A stretch of DNA of 14,347 nt from Candidatus Poseidoniaceae archaeon (GTDB lineage Archaea > Thermoplasmatota > Poseidoniia > Poseidoniales > Poseidoniaceae), in contig JAKUNX010000035.1 of the NCBI GenBank assembly GCA_022451835.1, positions 1 through 14,347 on the forward strand, in the 5' to 3' direction. How positions within the stretch are numbered: position 1 is the first letter of the stretch; every line of letters starts with the position of its first letter. Below the pieces are notes generated by a model. It saw only the letters and a list, made by a program, of their open reading frames with translations. It had not been told where the DNA came from and searched no databases. Positions 1-6,754 of this stretch are shown here, one piece after another. Made by a program: the position numbers and the translations under genes.

Positions 1-1053
1 TGCGCAGGCATTGAGCCTCTCAATAGTGCCAAGTGCAAAGTCAGTAAGTTCGAAAACACCGGCTGGACCATTCAAAATTATTGTACCAGCCTGCTTAATT
101 GCAGCTGATAGCGCCATGGTTGAATTGATTCCAATATCAAAAATAGGCGCTTCGATAGGAAGTTCATCGGTTGTTAGATCTACACGATTATCTTCTACAT
201 TAGCGGCCAAATCGGTTGGCAATATTATTTTGTCATGGAAATCATTTAGCATCGCTTTACCAGTTTCAACAGTCTTGTGGTATGAGTCTCCAAGCTCATT
301 GACCAGGAAGTCGTGATTGGTTTGTCCAATATTAACTCCTGAATATTCTATCAGTAAATTCGCAACTCCGCCAGTTGCCCAAATTTGGTCGGCAATGCCC
401 TTTCTCAGCATATTATCAGCAATTGAAATTGAATCCTCTACTTTGATGCCTCCAACAACGGCTATACACGGTCTTCGCGGATTTTCCAGAGCAACATCTA
501 ATGCATCTATTTCGCGCATCATCAACTCACCGGCAACACATGGAATTGTATGTGTGAATCCAACAATCGATGGAGTGTTACGATGAGCACAAGCAAAGGC
601 ATCGTTGACAAAGATATCAACAACGCTTGATAGTCTTTGGATAATTTTGGTTTCAGCCATATCATCAAAACTTCCCTTCACTGAAACCTCTTCGGGGTCC
701 ATTCTTACATTATTCAACATTAGAATTTCACCATCTTTCAAGTCCTCAATTGCATTCATGGCTTTGTCGCCATGTATATCTTCGACCCATTTGACATTTC
801 GGCCTAACACTCTGCCAAGTTCTCGAGAATGACCAAGAGTATTGGTGAAATCCTTTTTCCCCGGTCTTGATTGATGTGTCAAAATGACAACTTTCGACTT
901 TGTCAGTAGATTGAGAGTTGGTATAATTGCTCTTATTCTAGTGTCGTCCAAAAACTCTTGACTTTTAGGCTGTAGAGGGCTATTGATGTCAACTCGAACC
1001 AGCACAGTCTTGCTTTCGACATTAAAGTCGCGCAAGTTTAGCACCCTTGCCAT
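1..1053 (-). CDS. pgk: Phosphoglycerate kinase (3' part missing, cut by window edge)
   Basis: This gene makes phosphoglycerate kinase, which interconverts 1,3-bisphosphoglycerate + ADP and 3-phosphoglycerate + ATP in central carbon metabolism in the cytoplasm. Reading from the ATG at 1051-1053 down to base 1 gives 351 open codons with no stop, so the C-terminal part lies outside the window. Family signatures are clear: RVDINSPL near the N-terminus, LTHQSRPGK (substrate-binding loop), NDAFACAHR, VVGGIKVEDSI in the hinge/nucleotide region, and NGPAGVFE. The HQSRPGK and RVDINSPL forms are typical of euryarchaeal enzymes. The start is supported by GGAG (plus-strand 1059-1062) five bases upstream. 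It is transcribed divergently from the M24 peptidase gene. I see no odd residue in the visible part. Confidence 0.95.
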   Translation of the reverse strand, partial: MARVLNLRDFNVESKTVLVRVDINSPLQPKSQEFLDDTRIRAIIPTLNLLTKSKVVILTHQSRPGKKDFTNTLGHSRELGRVLGRNVKWVEDIHGDKAMNAIEDLKDGEILMLNNVRMDPEEVSVKGSFDDMAETKIIQRLSSVVDIFVNDAFACAHRNTPSIVGFTHTIPCVAGELMMREIDALDVALENPRRPCIAVVGGIKVEDSISIADNMLRKGIADQIWATGGVANLLIEYSGVNIGQTNHDFLVNELGDSYHKTVETGKAMLNDFHDKIILPTDLAANVEDNRVDLTTDELPIEAPIFDIGINSTMALSAAIKQAGTIILNGPAGVFELTDFALGTIERLNACA

Positions 1054-1179
1054 GACAACTCCAAAAGTTGACAGTTTTTGATATCTTTTCTAAATTGAAT
1101 ATAGCAGATAAAACCGTAAATGCAAACTTAAGTCGAATATTGTGGTTAGAGTTTTCAATATAGACCATTAGCCACTCAC
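1054..1179. promoter_or_regulatory. Divergent promoter region between pgk and the M24 peptidase gene
   Basis: This is a 126-bp AT-rich spacer between two divergent genes. On the minus strand a TATA-like GCTATATTC (1098-1106) would place a transcription start near 1076. That gives pgk a short leader carrying a GGAG ribosome site. On the plus strand a TATA-like stretch (TTTTCAATATAG, about 1152-1163) is centred only some 22-25 bases before the peptidase ATG at 1180, and no Shine-Dalgarno sequence is seen. The peptidase mRNA is therefore probably leaderless or nearly so. Box positions are read by eye and are inferences. Confidence 0.4.
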
Positions 1180-2454
1180 ATGGCGTCTTGGTCTACTGAC
1201 GATTTAGTTGGGCCTGATGGCGAGGATTGGCGAGTACCGGTAAGTGAATTAGAATCACGAATACAAGAACTAAGCATTCGTCTTTCCGATGCAAAAACAC
1301 CCGGTGTATTAATTCAAAATCCTGTAGATTTGTATTATTATGCCGGCGGCAGACAGAATGGAGCATTATTTGTTCCAGCATCAAATTCTCAAGCAAGTAT
1401 CGAACAAGGCGGCAATGGTGCGACGTTTTTTGTCCGACGCTCAATTAGCCGAGCGAAGTTTGAGGCAGGCGGCAGCGATTCTCCAATTTTAGTTGAAAAA
1501 TTCCCTAGTTTAGGTATATTTGCTGAAACATTGACTGGAATTGGATTAGAAGGAGCCCCAGGGCTTCAATTTGGCGAAATACCTGCAGATTTTTGCCAAA
1601 AATTCCAATCTGTATTGTCGAAATTAGGCAATACAAGTGATTGTACCAAGATAATCCATGAACAGCGTGAAGCAAAATCTGATTGGGAAATAGAGATGAT
1701 GCGAGAAGGAGCAAAGATTCAGCAACAGATGTTTGATGCAGTAAAGCAGTCTATTTCAATTGGCGCAACAGAGTTAGATATTGTTGCAGCCGCAGAAGCA
1801 GTCAGCCGTCAGAGTGGATTTGGTGGTAATGTCCAAATGCGCCGGTTTCCCTTACAATGTGACAGGGCAGTGATAGTTTCTGGCAGAGCTGGCGGGATAC
1901 CGTCATTTTTTGATTCCGCGATAGGAGGAACAGGACCTCATCCGCTAGCAGGAATGGGATCTGGATTCAATAAATTACAACCAAACCAACCAATCTTAGT
2001 CGACTTAGTGCACGTTCATCGTGGTTATGTGGTTGATGCAACTAGGATGTTTAGTATCGGTAAATTACCAGAACCTTGGGAGTCAAGGTTATCTGATATG
2101 GTCGAAGTTAGTAACAAAGTTGTAGCATCTTTAGGACGGGGCGAAAACTGTTCCAGAGCATGGGAATTAGGCTCTGAATTAGTTGAAAACATGGGTCATA
2201 GTGAACACCTGATGGGCATGAAACCAGATCAAAGCCAGTTTTTGGGACATTCTGTTGGCCTTCAATTAGACGAATCGCCAGTAGTTGCTAAAGGATTTGA
2301 TAGGCCATTACCGATTAATGGTCTGATGGCAATAGAGCCAAAGTTAGTCTATGTTGACGGAAGCATCGGTATTGAAGATACTTGGTTAAGGACAGATGAA
2401 GGATTAGAAAGGTTGACTCTTGAGGATAATAATCAGTGGTTGAACCATTGCTAA
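1180..2454 (+). CDS. M24 family metallopeptidase (Xaa-Pro aminopeptidase/dipeptidase type)
   Basis: This is a predicted cytoplasmic aminopeptidase or dipeptidase of the M24 'pita-bread' fold (424 residues), the family that cleaves Xaa-Pro bonds with two divalent metals. An N-terminal creatinase-like domain covers roughly residues 20-160, and the catalytic domain roughly 165-405. All five expected metal ligands are visible: D275 (LVDLV), D286 (VVDATR), H357 (LGHSVGL), E386 (AIEPKLV) and E399 (GIEDTW). The usual 'HE.P' after the histidine motif reads LDESP here, a variant found in other M24 members. No signal peptide is seen. The exact substrate, proline dipeptides versus longer peptides, cannot be read from the sequence. 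The start lacks a Shine-Dalgarno sequence but has a TATA-like box about 22-25 bases upstream. It is followed after 31 bp by the histone-fold gene. Confidence 0.85.
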   Translation: MASWSTDDLVGPDGEDWRVPVSELESRIQELSIRLSDAKTPGVLIQNPVDLYYYAGGRQNGALFVPASNSQASIEQGGNGATFFVRRSISRAKFEAGGSDSPILVEKFPSLGIFAETLTGIGLEGAPGLQFGEIPADFCQKFQSVLSKLGNTSDCTKIIHEQREAKSDWEIEMMREGAKIQQQMFDAVKQSISIGATELDIVAAAEAVSRQSGFGGNVQMRRFPLQCDRAVIVSGRAGGIPSFFDSAIGGTGPHPLAGMGSGFNKLQPNQPILVDLVHVHRGYVVDATRMFSIGKLPEPWESRLSDMVEVSNKVVASLGRGENCSRAWELGSELVENMGHSEHLMGMKPDQSQFLGHSVGLQLDESPVVAKGFDRPLPINGLMAIEPKLVYVDGSIGIEDTWLRTDEGLERLTLEDNNQWLNHC

Positions 2455-2485
2455 TAATGAAAAGCATCCAATGTAAGGAGCAGAT

Positions 2486-3274
2486 ATGCCGGCTAAGCCG
2501 TACTCATCAGGACATATTGGAGCAGTTGCTGCAAATTATACTCAAATGCGAATTTCGGGTGCTGTTAAACAGCAGTTGGTCGAATTGCTATGTGAAGAAT
2601 TAGACCGCTTAGTGCCACAGATGGAATCGGAAACTCTAGCACAAGACCCAGAAAGAAAAACTCTCGATGATCCAAATAGGACTAGATTAAACTATAATCG
2701 AACAAGAGAATTAATGATTGATAGAATCTCAAATATCGAATCAGTTGGTTCTGCTGCAGTTCAGGCAGGAATTGAGCACACTGAGCAACACCTAGCTAAG
2801 ATACTCAAACACGCTGAGGCAGCTGCCGATAAAGACCGAGTTGGGACAATTAAACCGCGCCATCTTGAAATTGCCGTATCTGGCATGGGGTTAGATAGTG
2901 AGGATGACGCAGTAGAATTAGAAGTGGTTGAAGAAACCGAAACCTTAGTTGTAGGCCAAGGCGGCGGAGTATTGACCCGTTCATCTCTACTATCTTTGGC
3001 TCGAACTCATGCAAAGATGCCGGTTACTGATGACGCAGTTGAGGAATTGATCGATACCTATTACATGGTGGTTGAGAAGTTAGAAGGAGACATAAGAGCA
3101 CACGCGCAGTTAGGCGGCAATCCTGTTCAGTTCATTGAATCAATCAATCGAATGAAAACTTTGATGTCATTAGGATGGATGCGATCAATGTTAATTAAAG
3201 CCGCAACCAATGCTCGTGAAAGAGGCTACAAAAGAATAGATATTGAGCAAATAGTTCATTTAGACCCATATTGA
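2486..3274 (+). CDS. Multi-histone-fold protein (two tandem histone-like units)
   Basis: I do not recognise a named family member, but the 262-residue protein reads as histone-fold-like. Residues about 72-132 match an archaeal histone: a short helix (RELMIDRI), a loop, a long amphipathic helix (about 88-115), then a loop and last helix with RVGTIKPRHLEIA, close to the histone 'GRKTIKAEDIELA' signature. Residues about 164-208 (SSLLSLARTHAKMPVTDDAVEELID) look like helix 1, loop and helix 2 of another fold. Residues about 231-257, with GYKRIDIEQIV, look like the end of one. Residues 21-66, with ERKTL, resemble 175-215. The simplest reading is a duplicated unit of about 110 residues. An acidic linker (137-150) and a glycine run (158-161) separate the halves. 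GGAG lies five bases before the ATG. Likely roles are DNA binding or chromatin structure. A DUF1931-like doublet is an alternative. Confidence 0.6.
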   Translation: MPAKPYSSGHIGAVAANYTQMRISGAVKQQLVELLCEELDRLVPQMESETLAQDPERKTLDDPNRTRLNYNRTRELMIDRISNIESVGSAAVQAGIEHTEQHLAKILKHAEAAADKDRVGTIKPRHLEIAVSGMGLDSEDDAVELEVVEETETLVVGQGGGVLTRSSLLSLARTHAKMPVTDDAVEELIDTYYMVVEKLEGDIRAHAQLGGNPVQFIESINRMKTLMSLGWMRSMLIKAATNARERGYKRIDIEQIVHLDPY

Positions 3275-3289
3275 GTTTAAGTGCATTTG

Positions 3290-3325
3290 TTAAAATACTT
3301 CATGCATAGGCATGCATCTTAGAGG
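3290..3325 (+). promoter_or_regulatory. Possible peroxiredoxin promoter with CATGCAT repeat and ribosome site
   Basis: A TATA-like TTAAAATACT (3290-3299) is followed by two copies of CATGCAT (3301-3307 and 3311-3317) separated by AGG. Each copy contains the self-complementary hexamer ATGCAT, so the pair reads both as a direct and as an inverted repeat. A transcription start about 25 bases after the TATA-like box would fall right at the second copy, the position where archaeal repressors often bind. AGAGG (3321-3325) is a plausible ribosome site seven bases before the ATG at 3333. The regulatory role is inferred. Confidence 0.35.
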
Positions 3326-3332
3326 TTATACC

Positions 3333-3794
3333 ATGATAGGAGAAACAGCCCCAGAATTTACGCTAAAAAATACCGCAAAAGAAGCAATTTCATTGTCAAG
3401 CTACAGAGGTAAGACAGTTATTTTAGCATTTTATCCAGGCGCTTTTACCGGCGTTTGTGACAAAGAAATGTGCGCATTCCAAGACAATATGGCTAAACTA
3501 AACGATGCTTCAGCAACTGTAATTGGCATTAGTGTTGATTCACCTTGGGCAAACGCAGAGTTTGCTAGAAAATATAGTCTGGAATTTGAACTATTATCAG
3601 ATTTAGATCGTGAAGTAGTTGAAGCATATGATGCGAAGTTCGTCGGCCTTGGTGGCCTTGAAGGCTATGTTTCTGCTAACAGAGTTGTCGTTGTTATTGA
3701 CAAAGATGGCGTTGTACAACACCGCTGGGTAGCCGAGAACCCAGGTGTTGAGCCAGATTATGGAGCAATAGTTGGATTAGCAGAATCTCTTTGA
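3333..3794 (+). CDS. Peroxiredoxin, BCP/AhpC-TSA type (atypical 2-Cys)
   Basis: This is a thiol peroxidase of the thioredoxin fold (153 residues) that reduces hydrogen peroxide or organic hydroperoxides using a thioredoxin-like donor. The active-site motif PGAFTGVC contains P35, T39 and the probable peroxidatic C42. C47 lies five residues later, the spacing of the resolving cysteine in bacterioferritin-comigratory proteins. The N-terminal GETAPEFTL and the later ANRVVVVIDKDG strand with its arginine are family hallmarks. An in-frame ATG at 3312 would add seven residues. I prefer the ATG at 3333 because AGAGG lies seven bases before it and MIGETAPEF is the usual N-terminus. It sits 58 bp after the histone-fold gene and 31 bp before a membrane protein gene, and may have its own promoter. 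Confidence 0.9.
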   Translation: MIGETAPEFTLKNTAKEAISLSSYRGKTVILAFYPGAFTGVCDKEMCAFQDNMAKLNDASATVIGISVDSPWANAEFARKYSLEFELLSDLDREVVEAYDAKFVGLGGLEGYVSANRVVVVIDKDGVVQHRWVAENPGVEPDYGAIVGLAESL

Positions 3795-3825
3795 GCAGTT
3801 CCTTTAGAGTTGCAGAGATGATTGG

Positions 3826-4653
3826 ATGATAAATTCAACCATCATACTATACGGTGTTTTTGCCGGCTTGGTAGCGATATTAGTTACCGTCGCAATTGAG
3901 AGATTTGGTGGTTTTATCGGCGGTGTTTTGGGGACTATTCCATCTACAATTATTCCAGCCGCAGCAGGAGTCTATGCAATTGAAGGAGAAGAATCCCTAA
4001 TCGCTAGTATGTCAGTTGTTCCAATTGGCATGCTGATAAATGGCATGTTTCTTGGAGTATGGATTGTGTTTCCCAAATATATCAATAAAACTAATCTAAA
4101 ACTTCCAATCACTATTTTAGTCTCACTTTGTACTTGGGCAGTTTTAGCCTTCATCAGTTTGCTAATTGCAAGGCAGGTCACTGATGGAATGATTAGTGAG
4201 GCAATGTTGGGAATAATAGGATTAGTCGCGCTTGCGATTCTAGCAGTACGGTTCAATATTCAAAGCCGAGATGCCCCTAAAGGCAAGAATAAAGTTCCAT
4301 TGGCAATACTATCAATAAGAGGAATTGCTGCTGGTTTAGCAATTGCTGCTTGTTTAGTTTTAGCAGAGTTAGGATTGCCGTTTGTAGCAGGACTAGCGAG
4401 TGCTTTTCCGGCGATTTTCTTAACCAGTATGGTAGCGTTATGGATTTCTCAAGGACCCCAAGTACCCCAAGGAGCAGCTGCACCAATGATGCTTGGTGGA
4501 GCTAGCGTGTCTGTCTATGCGTTACTTGCAATGTGGTCGTTGCCTTCATTTGGCATCGTTACTGGTTCGATAGTTGCATGGTTTGGTGCTGTCGGGTTAT
4601 GGACAATTCCAGCATTTTTGCTACTTAGAAAATATCGCTTAAGCATTGATTGA
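3826..4653 (+). CDS. Multi-pass membrane protein with internal repeat, function unknown
   Basis: This 275-residue, strongly hydrophobic protein has about eight predicted membrane segments (roughly 5-24, 28-50, 60-82, 93-115, 124-142, 163-205 as two segments, 221-238, 243-266). An internal repeat is visible. In the first half, residues 25-43 read ERFGGFIGGVLGTIPSTII. In the second half, residues 181-199 read ELGLPFVAGLASAFPAIFL. The acidic residue, glycine pair and small-G/A-x-x-P positions correspond. Such two-fold repeats are common in small transporters. A weak resemblance to the DUF3147/GlpM-like family is possible but unproven, so the substrate is unknown. A weak GAGATGA lies before the ATG. 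It is last in the plus-strand cluster, and its 3' end overlaps the convergent MIP18-like gene by 15 bp. Confidence 0.7.
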   Translation: MINSTIILYGVFAGLVAILVTVAIERFGGFIGGVLGTIPSTIIPAAAGVYAIEGEESLIASMSVVPIGMLINGMFLGVWIVFPKYINKTNLKLPITILVSLCTWAVLAFISLLIARQVTDGMISEAMLGIIGLVALAILAVRFNIQSRDAPKGKNKVPLAILSIRGIAAGLAIAACLVLAELGLPFVAGLASAFPAIFLTSMVALWISQGPQVPQGAAAPMMLGGASVSVYALLAMWSLPSFGIVTGSIVAWFGAVGLWTIPAFLLLRKYRLSID

Positions 4654-4938
4654 GCGAATCCACCTTTCCTTACCTGGGATTTCAATCACGTCACAATAGA
4701 CTGACCGAACATCCTTTATTGACAGTAATTTATCTCTTAATTGGCTTGCATTTAATAGGCAACAAGGGCAATGCGGATGCTTAGGCAATATGGTGAAATT
4801 GATATCCCCTTCATCACTTATTTCCATTGCTTGCACAATTCCTGATTCTTTGTATGAAACCTCTTCATGAGGGTCTTGCCATTTTGAAAACACTTGGATT
4901 ACTTTCACTTTCAGTGAACGCAAGCGCTTCTCTTTCAT
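4639..4938 (-). CDS. MIP18/DUF59-like protein (possible Fe-S cluster assembly factor)
   Basis: This is a 99-residue protein of the FSCA/MIP18 type, whose members (SufT, Cia2, PaaD-like) assist Fe-S cluster assembly or metal-centre maturation. The pattern fits the family. VIQVFSKWQDPHEEVSYKES is followed by GIVQAMEI, corresponding to the 'DPE...lGiv' element. Then come an extended strand (DINFTIL), the PHCPCC segment with C57, C59 and C60, helix LRDKLLSI, strand VRSVYCDVIEI and the terminal RW. The CPCC grouping could bind metal. A stop codon lies two codons before the ATG, which fixes this ATG as the first possible start. No ribosome site is obvious. It follows xseB by 37 bp and its 3' end overlaps the convergent membrane protein gene by 15 bp. 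Its target protein cannot be told. Confidence 0.68.
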   Translation of the reverse strand: MKEKRLRSLKVKVIQVFSKWQDPHEEVSYKESGIVQAMEISDEGDINFTILPKHPHCPCCLLNASQLRDKLLSIKDVRSVYCDVIEIPGKERWIRSINA

Positions 4939-4951
4939 GGTTTATGCTGGC

Positions 4952-4979
4952 GTTATTGCCTTATGAGTTATTGCCTTAT
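4952..4979. repeat. Two direct copies of a 13-bp sequence (GTTATTGCCTTAT)
   Basis: GTTATTGCCTTAT occurs at 4952-4964 and again at 4967-4979, a 15-bp period with GA between. The second copy contains the xseB stop (4976-4978), and the first lies in the spacer before the MIP18-like start. It is either a small slippage duplication or a paired binding site. Confidence 0.85.
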
Positions 4980-5188
4980 TCTGATAATTTCATTTCTATA
5001 TCGGACAGTCGCATTTCGTTCAATTTTCCTTCAGCACTGGCCAATTCTTGCTGACAAAAGTCAAGCAATTTTGCTCCTTCATCATACAATTTCAAAGTCT
5101 CATCAAGCGGAATACCACCGCGCTCTAGTGCTTGGACAATCTCTTCTAATCGTTCTATTGCTTTACTGTAATTCATTTCTTCACTCAT
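4976..5188 (-). CDS. xseB: Exodeoxyribonuclease VII small subunit
   Basis: This is the small subunit of exonuclease VII, several copies of which join one XseA to make the single-strand-specific exonuclease. The 70-residue all-helical sequence has the family pattern: NYSKAIERLEEIVQALERG, then PLDETLKLYDEG, then LLDFCQQELASAEGKL. I place the start at the ATG 5186-5188, giving MSEEMNYS, because GGTGA precedes it by a short spacer. An in-frame GTG at 5197 would give three more residues. The start lies inside the end of xseA, an 8-bp overlap, implying translational coupling and balanced production of the two subunits. Length is normal for the family (about 70-85). Confidence 0.92.
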   Translation of the reverse strand: MSEEMNYSKAIERLEEIVQALERGGIPLDETLKLYDEGAKLLDFCQQELASAEGKLNEMRLSDIEMKLSE

Positions 5189-6512
5189 TATTTTCACCTA
5201 TTTTCTTTATTTCATCGATTGTTGCTTTTGCACTACCATCACTCAAAGCAAGAATCACTTGCTGGCCCTTTGCTAAATCTTTGGTCTTGCTTACTAATTC
5301 ACCAGTACCATCAGTGATCATACTGTATCCTCGTTCCAAAACATTTCTTGGATGAGCTGAATTTAGTGATGATTCGATGACCGCTAATTTTGTTGTTTCA
5401 TTTGCTAGAGATTTCTGCATGGATAATTGCATTGTATTACACAGAAATTGTAATTTTTTTCTAGCATTACTAAATTTCCCAATTACCGCATTTGACAATC
5501 TACTTGATAGATTGCTAATATGTTGATTAGCATTGTAAACTCCTTTGAGTGGCGCATTAAGCAGACGAGATTGAATTAATTGAATTCTGTTTCTCCAATC
5601 AAGGAATAATCTATTTGTTGCCTCATCTAATCGTTCTGAAAAGTGAATAGACAACTGTTGCTGATAATCATATTCAGGTACGCATCGCTCTATCGCATTT
5701 GATGGAGTAGATGCACGTATATCTGCTACTAAATCTGAAACCAGTAAGTCCGATTCATGCCCAACTGCTGAAACAACCGGAATGTTTGAAGCAATAATTG
5801 CTCGAACCACTGGTTCAAGATTAAATGCCCACAAATCTTCAGGAGCACCACCCCCCCTGCCTACAATAATCAAATCTACAGGCGGTAAATCTAATTTCAT
5901 AGCAATCGTTGGATTAGATAATTTTCCTGCCGCTAATATTGCTCGAACAATTTCATTTGGCGCATTTTCACCTTGAACAGTTACCCCAATTATGGTTCTT
6001 CTAAGGCCGGGCCAACGGTTCTCAATTAAGCGATTCATATCAGCTAGTGCTGCAGAACCGGTGCCAGTAATTATGGCGATATGCTTGGGAATCATTGGCA
6101 ATGTCATTCTTGGCCTATCTAACAACCCTTCATTTCGCAATGCTTCAATAAGGAGTTTTTTTTGTTCTTCAAGAAGTCCTAATTTGTTTACAGGTTCAAT
6201 CTTGTTTACTACTAACTGAATTTTACCAGCCTTGGCATAGAGGTCTAGGTTGGCGATTACTACGACAACACTTCCTTCTTCGATAATAGGATCGATATGA
6301 CACCTACCCTTCCATATCACGGCACTAATTTGGCCGTCTGAATCCCTCAATGTGAAATATGTATGGCCATTTGGATATTGCTTCCACTGGGTTATCTCAC
6401 CAGTGATAACTTGATTTTGAAATATTTTATCATTTCTTAATGTATTTCTGACCAGATTGACAAATTGTCCAACAGGTATTGGCCCGGTAGTTAGTTCACT
6501 GCCGCGGCTCAT
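5181..6512 (-). CDS. xseA: Exodeoxyribonuclease VII large (catalytic) subunit
   Basis: This is the catalytic subunit of exonuclease VII, which degrades single-stranded DNA from both ends to short oligonucleotides in repair and recombination. The 443 residues are close to the usual bacterial length. The N-terminal OB fold (about 12-105) contains ITGEITQWKQYPNGHTYFTL. The catalytic core shows GRGGGAPEDLWAFN (218-231), VGHESD (250-255) and VADIRASTPSNA (262-273), the diagnostic block of the family. A helical C-terminal region follows. The enzyme is mainly bacterial and is known in only some archaea, so an old lateral acquisition is likely. The start ATG has no Shine-Dalgarno sequence. Forty-one bases separate it from the upstream small membrane protein gene, and a 14-bp palindrome sits in that gap. 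It is translationally coupled to xseB. Confidence 0.95.
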   Translation of the reverse strand: MSRGSELTTGPIPVGQFVNLVRNTLRNDKIFQNQVITGEITQWKQYPNGHTYFTLRDSDGQISAVIWKGRCHIDPIIEEGSVVVVIANLDLYAKAGKIQLVVNKIEPVNKLGLLEEQKKLLIEALRNEGLLDRPRMTLPMIPKHIAIITGTGSAALADMNRLIENRWPGLRRTIIGVTVQGENAPNEIVRAILAAGKLSNPTIAMKLDLPPVDLIIVGRGGGAPEDLWAFNLEPVVRAIIASNIPVVSAVGHESDLLVSDLVADIRASTPSNAIERCVPEYDYQQQLSIHFSERLDEATNRLFLDWRNRIQLIQSRLLNAPLKGVYNANQHISNLSSRLSNAVIGKFSNARKKLQFLCNTMQLSMQKSLANETTKLAVIESSLNSAHPRNVLERGYSMITDGTGELVSKTKDLAKGQQVILALSDGSAKATIDEIKKIGENNE

Positions 6513-6537
6513 ATTGTTTTATTATAGTCAAGGGTTA

Positions 6538-6551
6538 TTGAACATGTTCAA
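6538..6551. repeat. 14-bp perfect palindrome upstream of xseA
   Basis: TTGAACATGTTCAA is a perfect inverted repeat lying in the 41-bp gap between the small membrane protein stop and the xseA ATG, about 25 bases before that ATG. An A/T-rich stretch (plus-strand 6517-6527) lies between it and the start. It could be an operator, but about one such palindrome is expected by chance in a window this long. Confidence 0.3.
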
Positions 6552-6553
6552 CA

Positions 6554-6745
6554 TTATTCTTCAGACGATTGCCGATTATCTTGCTTTGCCTGTTCTCTTC
6601 GTTTCCTGGTTTGGAAATTTTGCCTTAATTCAACCTCATCTAACTTTTTCTTGACTTTGTTCCGCAAAAATCTAACGACAATAACAACTGCTACGATATC
6701 TATGATTAGAATTAACCATTCGACATAAGTCCAATTGCTAAACAT
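6554..6745 (-). CDS. Small single-pass membrane protein, function unknown
   Basis: This is a 63-residue protein (from the ATG at 6743-6745) with one hydrophobic helix, about residues 8-25 (VEWLILIIDIVAVVIVVRF). A highly charged tail rich in K, R, E and Q follows that could form a short coiled coil facing the cytoplasm. A GTG at 6754, directly abutting the ferredoxin stop codon, would add three residues (MIQ) and is equally possible. It is not recognised. Its tight position behind the ferredoxin gene suggests cotranscription and perhaps a membrane anchor or partner for a redox protein. No catalytic motif is visible. Confidence 0.6.
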   Translation of the reverse strand: MFSNWTYVEWLILIIDIVAVVIVVRFLRNKVKKKLDEVELRQNFQTRKRREQAKQDNRQSSEE

Positions 6746-6754
6746 TTGAATCAC

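Noticed and set aside
11..832. Three plus-strand open frames at 11-316, 317-586 and 605-832
   Set aside because: They are antisense to pgk, whose motifs read clearly on the minus strand through the whole stretch. Their own translations show no family pattern.
4963..5355. Plus-strand open frame of 130 codons over the xseA/xseB junction
   Set aside because: It is antisense to well-supported xseA and xseB, and its hydrophobic translation is explained by the complementary codons.
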